Source: Salminus brasiliensis (lineage: Eukaryota; Chordata; Actinopteri; Characiformes; Bryconidae). Taken from it: a DNA stretch of 64,000 bases. The stretch lies in the NCBI RefSeq assembly GCF_030463535.1, contig NC_132891.1, positions 10,005,449 through 10,069,448 of the forward strand, in the 5' to 3' direction. Shown one piece after another: positions 1 through 11,294 of this stretch; within the stretch, counting starts at the first letter, position 1, and each line of letters opens with the position of its first letter. The position numbers and the translations under genes were made by a program. The notes beneath the pieces are model-generated. The model did no database searches. It was not told the origin of the DNA and saw only the letters and a program-made list of their open reading frames with translations.

Positions 1-2050
1 GACAGAAATTTCAGGGCTTCTTTAACTGGAAAGCGTGTCCAAATCTGAGCCTGTACTTATAATGCGTCTCAGACAAATAGCCGTGTAGGTTTTCAGAATG
101 CTTTGCTCTGTTGTAGACAGGGGTGGGTAGTATTTAGCAGACGGTGATGTCTGGACATTGAATACATCGTCCTAAATGTATTCAATACTGTATAATATCG
201 GCACTGTTTTCACTGTTTTTCTCTTTTTGGCATCTGGCTGTTGTCAGGATCTAATGATGAATGGACCAATAGAAATGCTCCAAAGTTTGACTATTTTTAC
301 ATTGACTTCCATTAAAATCTAAAATCCTTACAGTTTGCATTACAATGACAATATCCAGAACACAGTTGCAATGCATTAATACATCTGCATAAGGCCCACA
401 GGAAACCCTCTGCTGGTGTCACTTGCACCCACTGTAATTCACGCTTACAGTGTGCCAGTTTTCTACATGAAATATGGTAAAATGATTCATTAAAATTCAC
501 TGACCATTTGAATGATGTTCAAACATTCTTCACATTTCTTTTCTTTTGTCTCGCCCCCCTGTTTCAGTTTACTGCTGCCCCCACAATCCCCAAGCAGGGC
601 TGCCTAGACAGCTGTGCGATTTTCGGTAAATGATGATATCCCTAAAAACACCAAAGTCCAGTACAGCCCCAGTGCTAAGCTCACCACAGAGGGAGCATGA
701 CAATTCAGTTCAATCACCTCTTAAAAGAGCTGAGATAAGTAGCTACCTATGCATAGTTACTAAATAGTTACCAAACAAGCACTGATGATGTTTCTTTCAA
801 AGATAGCGGGTAGCGGGCCGGCCAAGAGGGGCCAATTTTGTTGAAATTGTGTTAGCGAGCCGTCATTTTCCACAGCGGCAGTGTTAGCGTTGCTGTTGTG
901 ATGTAAGCCTCACTACCACATTGGCCGTTTGTTTTCATGGCTATCACGGAGTTAGCATTGGTACCGTGCCAGCTGCCGGCCTCGCTCAACATCACCACCG
1001 CGGTGTTATTCACAAGCCATGTTCATGTTCAGAAGGTCCTGGGCCCTTCACATCTAAAAACCAGTCAATATGTGGTCTACGTCCCAAGGCTCTTAGGGCA
1101 AAAATGCTACATGAAACATAATTTTTATGCCAGAGAACCTTTTTAAAATAGGAATCATATTTCGTCATATGGACGAAATACCATTAACAGAACTAGGCTT
1201 GTCTGATTTTTCTTGTTTATTTGGTATAAAGGTTCTGTAAATGGTTCTTTAACTCATTTCCATATGCAGCTACGTTTATGAAAATATGTTGGCTTTTTTT
1301 TTTTTTCATTTAGTCAATAATCTTATAATCATTCCTATTCCTCATTGGCAATACAGTGGAAGCTTCTGGAGCAGCTGCACATGGACCTAAGCTCACCCTG
1401 CCCCCCCAGTCATCGCAAAACCCCGCGGGCATTTGGGCTGTGAACAGTGGACCTGCGTTCTCTGGAGTGATGGGGCTCCATTCAGTACCTTTGCGATATG
1501 AGTTGGATAAGGGGTGCTGGTAACTACCCAACCTCACTAATTTGGTTGTGGCTCAGTGCAGTCAGATATTCACAGCAATGTTCGTACGCCTTCCTAGAAG
1601 AACCAAGGTACATTTTTGTCCCAAACAGTGTCACTGCCCCCTTAAAGGCCTCAATGTAGACACTTTATATAGTATCAAAGGGGGTTCGGCTAAAGGGGCT
1701 TGTACCAATACTGGAACCCTTTTAGGTCTCATTAAAAAAAGGTTCCTTATGTATAAAAGAGGTTCTACATCTTCGGGAATAATCATTTAAGCATGTATAT
1801 GTTTCTGAGTTGTCATGGTTCTATATATAACTATTGCTACTGAAGGAACCTTGACAGAACCCCATCCCCCACCTTTTTTAAGGGTGTATCCAGATCAGAC
1901 CCCTACTGATAAGGTCTCTCTCAGCACTGCATGACTGACTGAAGGTGTGCTTCCAGACTGCACTGCCCTCAGGCTACAGAGTCAGCTACAGAGTGACTAA
2001 CATGAGGAAAGATCACAATGACCAAAAACTGGGAACGGCTCCAAGGTGGT
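1..2050. other. Repeat-rich intergenic DNA upstream of vwa1
   Basis: I see no credible coding exon here. The stretch holds a copy of the dispersed 'accaatagaaatgctcc' repeat near 260-320, a decayed region rich in 'gttagcattggtacc'-like words at 840-1015, and paired 'aggttct/ggaacc' words typical of a teleost MITE at 1130-1270 and 1720-1880. Short open frames lack codon structure or homology I recognise. Confidence 0.6.
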
Positions 2051-2199
2051 GAAGGCTGGCCGCTCGTCTAAACTAAGACATGAGAGGAGAAGGAGAGGGA
2101 GTGAGCCAGAGAAAAAAGGGAGGGTGCCGGGCGGATTCGGTAGCTGAGCAAGGCTCACAGCCTGTTTTTGGTTTTGCTCGAGACGACTGAAGAGGGGAA

Positions 2200-2442
2200 G
2201 GGGGGAAGTCAGCAGAGCTTCAGAGAAAACAGCCGACGGCTAATCGTGTACAGGTGTGCGGTCTGGCCATTTCCACGTACTTCCACGTACAGGAGCCCAC
2301 GTTAATCGCCTGGCTGTGAGAAGGTGCAGAAAATAATGCTTCTGCTCTGAGGAGGAGCAGTCGTTCAGGGGTCGAGGACACCTTCAGCAGGCTACAGCGT
2401 TAGCCCCACACCTGAAAAACACCAAACACCAAGCCCGTGATC
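2200..2442 (+). promoter_or_regulatory. vwa1: Probable vwa1 promoter / 5' UTR
   Basis: GC-richer, purine-rich DNA lies directly upstream of the vwa1 start codon. It contains a perfect direct repeat of an 11-bp word (ttccacgtact, near 2270-2290). No TATA box is obvious. The transcription start was not located; the boundaries are an inference from composition. Confidence 0.35.
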
Positions 2443-2527
2443 ATGGAGTTTCGAGCAGTGCTCACGTGCGTGCTGCTGAGCTGTTACCTGCGGGCAGGAG
2501 GCTCTCAGGACACGGACGTGGTTTCAG
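2443..2527 (+). CDS. vwa1: vwa1 exon 1 (signal peptide)
   Basis: Begins MEFRAVLTCVLLSCYLRAGG, a hydrophobic secretory signal, then SQDTDVV. The exon closes in phase 1 at a gtcagt donor. The start is supported by being the first ATG that opens a signal peptide and joins in frame to the VWA exon. Confidence 0.85.
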
Positions 2528-3148
2528 GTCAGTGTTGGTCATTCAGACTAGTAATTATCTCTGATGAAGAGCATACACTGAACAAACTGCTTTAACATGT
2601 TTAATTTTGTATTATTTGGCAGAAATGTGTTGTTGAGATTAAATATTTCATTCATATAGTGCATATAGTGGACAGTGTCAGTGCCTAAAAACACTGGTCA
2701 TCATGTTTCATTACAAAGAGTGTAAAAACTTTTGTAAATATTTCATAAAAAACAGTGTATTAAGTTTGGGATAGTATTTGGGTGGCAGTTTTTAGAATCA
2801 AAATATTGCAATACATATTGTGTATCATGAATGTATATCAAACATTTTTACATCATAGTTTTCCTATATAACACCACCCTTTGTTCATATCATGTACATA
2901 ATTGTATTGATATTTCCCCCTGAGGTCCATATTGCTGCTGTCCAATGAGAACCATGTATCTCCATTTTTGGCCCTTTTTAGTTTTATCCAGGGTTTGAAC
3001 CCTGTAGCTGCTCAGGATGAATAGACCAATAGAAATGCTCCAAATGACTCCTATTTTACATTGACTTCTATTGAAAGTTAAGAACACGTTTTGCCTTCTC
3101 CTGTAAAGTCACAATCACCATTTCGGACATACATGTTTTTCATCGGCC

Positions 3149-3190
<42 letters not shown>

Positions 3191-4531
3191 CAATAAACTA
3201 TCCCCATTTTCCATTCTTTCTTTATCCCTAAGCTTAAACAGGTTGTTTTGTTTGCTGTGCCTTCAGAACTGATAGGTAAATGACGTCTGTTCTGCATAGT
3301 GCCTTAGTGAAAACACAACCACCTGAGCCAAAACACTTTTTTCCACACTCATTTCAGCAGTAATGGGCTGAGTAGGTGTCTATGCACCCATCAGCCATAA
3401 CATCACTAACAGGTGAAGCAAAAAACATTCATCTACAGCGTCATCTTTCTAGGGGTAGAGACATATTAGGCAGTAGGTGAACAGTCAGTTCTTGAAGGTG
3501 ATGTGTTGTTAAAAGCAGGAAAAATGGGCAAGCATAAGAAGCGGAGCGACTTTGACAAGAACCAAACTGTGATGGCTAGACAACTGGGTCAGAACATCTC
3601 AAAGTTTTCCTGGTACGCAGTGGTCAGTACCTACCAAACAGGCTCCAAGAATGAACAACTGGTGAACCGACAGAGTCATGGGCACCTTAGGCTCATTGAT
3701 GAGATTCGTAGAGGCCCCACCTCATAACTTACGTACAGGACTTAATGGATCTGCTGCTAATGTCTTTGTGGAGTGTGTAATATTGAATGGTCAAATCTAC
3801 TGAATAGTAGGCAGGTGGTACTAATGTTATGGCTGATTTGACACCACAAAACAACAAATTTAGAAAAGTGTTTTCTGCATATTCTAGCAATGACCCTCGC
3901 CCCTTAATGCACATATTTCATCTAAATATGTAACATATGGAACATGATTTTGCCATTTTTAATCAATTAATAAATCATTTTCTAATATAATTTTCTGGTG
4001 GTGGAGAAATGCCACTTTCCCTGAGGTTCATCAGATATTGATGCAGATCTTTTATCTAAGCTTTAAAATGAGATGCTTTTAATTGAGAGCTTGACTTCAG
4101 ACAAGCATAGAAAAATAGACTATCACGATGATGATGAGGATGATGATGATGATATTACCCCGCAGGAAGAACCACACAGCTAACACTGTCACATCTCACT
4201 GTGTGAGTGTGTGCTAATTCCGGCTGCATTTGTTACAGGATCGGATCGGATTCATTCTTTTTTTCCCCTTTCTGAAATCCGATTCAGCATTTTCTGCTGA
4301 TATCACCCCCATACTGAGACCTGTCCATAATGATATGGCACTATAATAGCATTTTGCCACCTTCCATCAGTTTTTAACTTGCCTAGTCTTTCATATCTTT
4401 ATATTTAGCTGGACATGAACAAAACACCAACTTTATGAGCTGGTAATTTTAAAAAGAGCTCATTAGTTGGTGTACGTGTTTACTGAGTGTTTAGGAAATG
4501 AAGAACATAATGTGTGTGTGTGTGTGTGTGT

Positions 4532-4568
<37 letters not shown>

Positions 4569-7500
4569 TCCAGAGAAAAGAAAGAAAAAGACAGAGTGGG
4601 TGTGTGAACATGCAGCCAGCTCTATTTGTCCATAAATGAGCACATCCCTGACTTCTCGTTTCCCCGCAGCATTCCGACTCCAAGGGATGTTCTCTTAAAA
4701 AAAAAGCGTCTTGCATGCCTTGTTACCATCAGGGCCCATTTTAGCTCTGTCAGAAAGTCCCACAGGGGAACTTATTTACGCCACCTGGGCCATGGTCCAG
4801 CCAGCGGCCCATATATTTGATTGCCGGTTCAGTGAACGCTGCACACTAATTCAAGCCCAGATAGGCAAGACAACAGTGGAAGTGCAGGGACATATGTCAA
4901 ACCGTGACGTGGTCTTTGTGCCTTGGAGTGTGAGGGCATGTCTCACAGACCCCATGTCATCTTGATTTGGCCATGTGCTGAGAAGGATTCTTTAGGAGCC
5001 AAGGAATAGAATCAGTGGAGGCCCCATGGCACAATACCAATACTACCAACAGCATCTTACAAAGTCAGGTCTTTACAAAAGGCCTCTGGTTCTAAGAAAT
5101 ACTGCATTTTTTTTTTGGGGGGGGGGGGGGGGGGGTGTATATTATGAATCATTGTCCTGCTGCAGAAGACTATCGTCCTTTTAGCTATAGCATTTCTGTA
5201 GCTGCTCTGTACACAGTGTGAATAATTCTGGACGAATAGACCAAAAGGATCACTCTAAATTACTTGGAATAAACTCTTATTTTCCTTGACTTCCATTTAA
5301 AGCTCAAAACATTTTTTTCCTTAAAAGTCACCTTTTGGGAGATACATGTTTTCTATTGGACAGCGACAATGTGTACACATGATTTGACATTTGCACCCAG
5401 GGTTTGTTGGTATTTTGTGAAATCCATTCTTCCCTCCAAGGTGTTCTTTTCATGAAGTGCAATTCCTTTTTCCCTTGAACCTTTACTGATCGTGTCTAAA
5501 CTAAATAGCAGCATACTCAGCTTACAGTAGTCTAGCTCTCCTTGAAGCTTACTTTGGAAGTGTTACAGAGCTTCAAGGAACACAGATCAGCCAATTGCAG
5601 CAGAGACCATTTACAGATGAGTCATAAAAGCACAGTAAAAATGGCATTTTTGAATATAATGGATTGTGATTGTTTTTTGATACATAAAACAAAATTGGGG
5701 GAAATAAAATACAAGAAAAATAAGGGATAGAGGCCTCAGGCTTTGCAAGCTGATTGTATTGTGAGACAAAAATAATGCTTTGTTCGAAATACAGAAGGCC
5801 AAAACGTGGGCAGCAGAAAGTGCTTAGGAGGCGATTAATTTGACCATGTGCAAGATAGCTCCAAGTGCCCACAGCTGTCCTGATTGCACTTTGGGAGGTC
5901 ATTGCTGGATTGGCACTGGATTGGCTCTCTTGCCCTTCCCCTCTCTCTCCTTTTCTCTGCCTCACACACACACAGAGATTTCATTCTTTCTTGCCAGTAT
6001 GGCCTCTGGACTAGATGGTGCATTCCTTCAGTTTATTCTTACAGGGCTTCCAATTCTCACCTCCCCCTTGTGCACATTTTTCTCCCGTTCTCTGCACCCC
6101 ACACACACTTTTACTCCTCACTCCCTGTAGTAACCAGTAGTCCTGCTGCTTCCTCGCACGCCATCTGTTTATGTTTATTTTTCAACTCTAAATTAAAGGA
6201 GCTTTCTCCGCCAGGAAATTTGCAGCATTGGCAAATCATCACGGCTTCGCTCCTTCTCTCTAAATATTTTGAAAGCATCGTCCACTCTTTTTTTCTTCTC
6301 TTCCCATAAATCTGACACTTTCCTCATCACTCGCTTTCAGGGGCTGCCGTTCCAGCTCGGATGACATATTCCTCCCTCATTTCCCCTCTCTTCCCAGTGT
6401 GACCTTCTCTTCAGGCCTGTGGGTTCTCCCCGTTTTACTGCCCTCATTGTAAATGTTTAATGACTGTGTGACTGCGTTGTTCCAAAGACGTAGAGAAGGG
6501 AAATGAGGAATTGGGATTTTGAGTGTGTGTGTATGTGTGTGTGTGTGTGTGTGTGTGTATGAACAGGGAGGACATCCCTGGAAAATAAAGAGGGAGGGGA
6601 AGGAGACACAAAGCCAGTGGAATTAAAGAGTGTAGGATGTTTCTTATTGTTCTTCATGTGGATGCATTTACTTTGGGCTTACTTTAATTGTGTGTGTGCT
6701 TCCCTTGTAGGGATCACTGTGATTAGGGAACACTGCTTTCCTCTCGATAAACAAATTAATAGTTTATAATACGTTTATAATAACGTCTTGCGCATTTCCT
6801 CTCTCCTACCAAAGGCAGTTCCCCAGTCCAGATGGTAACATTAATTAGCTACTAGGACTGAGAAGTAGGGCTGTACCATATGGACATATAATGTGGTGTA
6901 ACAGTGCATGGAAGACTCAGGATTAAACTGCTGGATCACAGTGCTAGAGCTTGACCATGAGAGAACTTTGGGTTGGAGCTTCAGACAGCTTCAGTTTCAG
7001 CTTCAGGCAAGCTGAAAGGTCAGAACCCTTTTGGAGAAGTGGATCTAAGACTGAGAGATAAAGATAAAGTTAAAAAGAGAAGACGGGGTGGTGGTGGGTT
7101 GTGGAAACTCAGTTGTGGGACATAGAAGGTAGAAATGGGAGTTTATAGGATGTTAGAGCTACAGGCATGTTCCTCCTCCCAATATTTCAGAACTCTACTT
7201 TGCGAGTGAGGACCATGCAATCATCATATGCTAGTTTGGCAGGAGACTCAAAGAGGTCGGAGGAACTCTGAGAGAACTTTTGGTTGGAGTTCAGGCAACG
7301 TCTACGTGTGCTAGGAGGCCAGGCGTGATTCTGAGAAGTGGAGCTTGGACTGAGGAGTTATGGGGAGGAGACGGGATAGTAGTGGGTTGTGGAAAATCCG
7401 TCATGGACACAGAAGACTTGGGAATTTATGAGACGTTAGATTAGGAGGAGGAACTTCAGGCAGGAAATTCAGTTATTTCAGAAATCCACTGTGCAAGTCA

Positions 7501-10500
7501 TCAGCATATAATAGTGTGAAGGGAGACTTTTTTTTTTTTTTTTTTTTAACACCTGTGAAAACTGTTCCAATTTATGACATTTTAAGTGCATATATGAACC
7601 AACACCCCTTTTTCTATAGATCCTGCTGTTAAGTGTGTGATTCCAGCCAGGGCTGTTTGGTTTACTGAATCTCTTCTTCTGGCTCTGGGATTTCTAAAAC
7701 GCTCTAGTCCTGCTGTGTGTTGTTTAAAAACTGTAGAAGTCCTCTCTCTATTTAGCTCGCCGTTAGGAGCCGTGAAGGACCAAGTACTAAAACCTCGACT
7801 TGAGTGAAAATAGAAATACCCCTGCTAAAACATAACTTGAGGAAATTTGCAGTGCAAAATTGTTCATTTGATTTGTTCACCACTGCTCAGCAGTACATTT
7901 CTCCAGCTGTCATTTCTCTGCCCACAGTTCAGAACTGCTGTGAGGGTGACGTCTTGTTCCTGCTGGATTCCTCTGGCAGCGTGCTGTCTTTTGACTTCTC
8001 CCACATGCTGAGCTTCCTGTCGGATCTCACATTGCCCTTTTCTCTGGGGCCTGACCAGGTGAGGATAGGGCTGCTGCAGGTCGGGACAGAGCCTCACCTG
8101 GAGTTCGGATTTGGGGCCCACAGCACCCAGCAAGGCCTTCAGGCCGCACTGCGGAGGACTAAACAGCTTGGAGGGGACACCAACACAGAGGATGCTCTAG
8201 TGATCGCCAGAGAGCGGGTTTTGAGACCAGGCACACCTGGAGGAGCTAGACCAGGACTGCCAAGAGTTCTGGTGTGGATTACCGATGGAATAGGGCCTGG
8301 GGATGTGCAGGGACCAATGGCTGAACTGCGGGAGGATGGCGTGGCCGTGCTGGTGGTGTCCACCGGCCGAGGGAATTACCAGATTCTGAGAGAAGTAGTG
8401 ACCCCACCTGTTGAGGAGCACCTGTACTTTGTAGACATTGAAGATATGAACATCATCACTGAGGACGTGAGGAATGCCATCATTGGTAAGTTTGTTTTAA
8501 ATGGGAAGATTCTGGGAATTGATCTCAGAATTTTATGTTGAGCTCATTCTAAATGCTACAACACTTTCTCGGTTATCAGGGAATCATATAGCGCTCTGTT
8601 TATAATTCTGAACACACTTAACATGTGTTTAAAATTTTACATATTTCCTATGTAAAATTTGTATCAGCCTATAACTAATGTGTTGAAACCTAGAAAGTTA
8701 AAAATATTAGGATGCTAGAACTAAGAATTATAGACCAGTATCTTTAACTAGTTTGTTTAAAATCTTAAAGCAGTACTTCCAAACTTTTGAAGGGTAGTGT
8801 ATCTCTGTGGAGGTCCTAATACTGAATATTTGGACATTTAAGATGTTAGACAGATTAATAACTGCCCTATAACTGTGTCCTTTATGGGCAGCCCAACTGG
8901 GAACTAGGGGTGGCATGATGCCACTTTTTTATGTCCGGTACTGATACTGCAACTTCCACGTCTGCAACTGGAGTTGTAGCTTGTCAAGACTAAAGAAACA
9001 TGATTAGATAGGATGAGTATTGCTTGTTTTCATATGTGCATCTGTAAGTTACACTTAAATACTGGCATTTAGGCTTGAACCATGCATTTATGTGATAGTT
9101 TAGGATCTGATCAGATAGTTTAAAACAGTTTAGATCAGATTGGCGCACTCCTACTGGGAACCAGAACATTTTGGCCATGGGTTTTATATAGGCCCCACAT
9201 ATGGATGCCCACCAGATGGGATCAGAAGGGGTTAAACAGGGGCCCCATCTGGGTTGAACACTGCACATGCAACCTTGATGGCACCCAATTTAGATTAGGT
9301 TGGGCTGTAACGTTGGGGCCTATTAGGGAAGCCTAACTGGTTTCCAATGTTCAGTTTGAATACTAGCTTATTTAATAAGCTGGGTTTGATTGTGTGCATC
9401 AAGACATATAGAAAAGATTATCCTTTTAAACATTTTTGAAATTCAACGGCAGAATTTATGTAGGTAGCTGTTGAATGCGCTGCCACTATGTCCTGGGGGT
9501 TGTGAGTTCAAATGGAGTGTCGGGAGCATTGTTAGTGCTAGGGGGAGCTACGTAAGGATGGGTTAATTTAGGTAGAATTTGTTTGCATGACAGTGTGGTA
9601 TAGAAATATGTGCAAATGTGTAGGTAGGTTTTTTCTTACTGTCACTGCAGATCTGGCAGTGCACTTTATGCATCTGGCCAACAGTGTTTTAAAGGCTCTT
9701 TGGTTTATCATTTTCCTTAATTGTATGTTTTTTTTTATTTTTGGAAGGTCATATGTGGTGTGTCTTGATTAACAATCTAAATATTTTGATAGATTACTTG
9801 ATTACTCACATAATTGATAGTGACAGGCCTGCTCCATAGCAATTGCCTAAACACTGCTGGCAGTGGGAAGGTAAACTTCGTACGAGGTATTATGCTGTCT
9901 AATACCACAAAATTGCACTTAGCCTTGAGCAAACATATTTAAAGAAGAGAGCAGAGAGACTGTATGGGTGTGGACGTTTCTGTGCCTCCACCCTTGTGTG
10001 CTGGAGAAATGTAGGCCTCTATGCCAGACGGCTCTGACACAAATAGCTTGAGACGGCAGTATTGGACTGGAAGGTGACAGTGGGAAAGGGGACAGAGTAA
10101 GAGACACTGTAATGGGAGAGGGGGCTAATAATACAGAAAGTATTACGCTCCCCCCCCGCCCAGTGGAGCCCTCACAGGGCAGTAGACATGGATATTATTA
10201 GAAAGCATTTCTCCTTGTTTACTGGATTTCACGTAAGTGTGTACTTATAGACACTTGCATATGCACACACATGTAAGACGATATACATAGACCACAGCTC
10301 AGAAATATCGAGTCTGTGGTATGTCGTCCATCCAGAGCTCGCCAAAGACTATACCAGGCACACTTATGAGACCACTATTTGTCATAGGAGCATCCTCTGA
10401 CTGACTTTTCTATTTTTAGGAACATTATCTTCTGTGCTTTCAATTATTGTGCAATAGAGTTTGCCTGACTGTTTTATTAATTTACTCTCTCTCATTGCTT

Positions 10501-11263
10501 TTTCTCTTTTTCCCTTCTTTCTCCCTGTCTGATTACTCAGAGATCATTCGTGCCGAGAGGTTGCAGGTCCGAGATGTCACCTCTACTAGCGCAGAGTTGC
10601 ACTGGAGGCCTGTGCTTGCTGGTACTGGTTACTATGACATCCGCTTTGGCCCTGTGCGCACAGGAGCTGAAGGGGCAGGGGGAAGCCCAGGTACCAACCC
10701 TTCAACGCAGCCTGGCCACTATCAGAGAATCATCCGTCCTGCAGACTCCAGCTCAGTCAAACTGGCCAACCTGCGACCAGACACCACCTACATCGTCACC
10801 CTCTCCCCGGAGTCCAACCTGGAATTTTTCAACAAGCTGAACACCACCTTCACCACGCAGGCAGGTGAGAGTCACTGGACAGTCTTGGTGTTCACTGGGT
10901 AAGCGAGTCCTATGTGAAATGTACTGTAATCCAATCCATGAAGCATTTATAGGGGTTTAACTATATGGGTTGGACTAATATATCAGTGGGTAGACAGTAT
11001 AGGCAGATTTTGCAGAGAAATCAGCAAACCATATCAAGTATCGCAGATGCATGGGTTTATTAGCTACTGTTTTGGTTGAAGCACCACTTGGGTTCAAACT
11101 AGTAATCTCCTCATGTTCAGGCAACGGTTGTACCACCAGGAGAACACACTATAAACGTAGTTATATGACATCAATATGAACTGAACTGGTAAATGTGACC
11201 ACAAAACCACAACATTCAATTCAATTGTTATAATGCACACAAAAAAACTATTTACGAAGAAAA

Positions 11264-11294
<31 letters not shown>

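Larger units (their letters stand above)
2528..7927 (+). other. vwa1: vwa1 intron 1 with mixed repeats
   Basis: The 5.4 kb intron holds copies of the dispersed 'accaatagaaatgctcc' repeat, a (TA)n run, a Tc1-like element (3391-3836), a (GT)n run, a poly-G tract at about 5117-5135, and a diverged 300-bp tandem duplication (6955-7525) followed by a poly-T run (about 7529-7547). I see no further exon. Confidence 0.7.

Noticed and set aside
3503-3727. 74-aa frame that looks protein-like
   Set aside because: It is the N-terminal remnant of a Tc1-like transposase inside an element with inverted ends, not a host gene.
5884-6309. 141-aa open frame
   Set aside because: Low-complexity Phe/Ser/Leu-rich reading of pyrimidine-rich intronic DNA, with a second open frame over the same bases.
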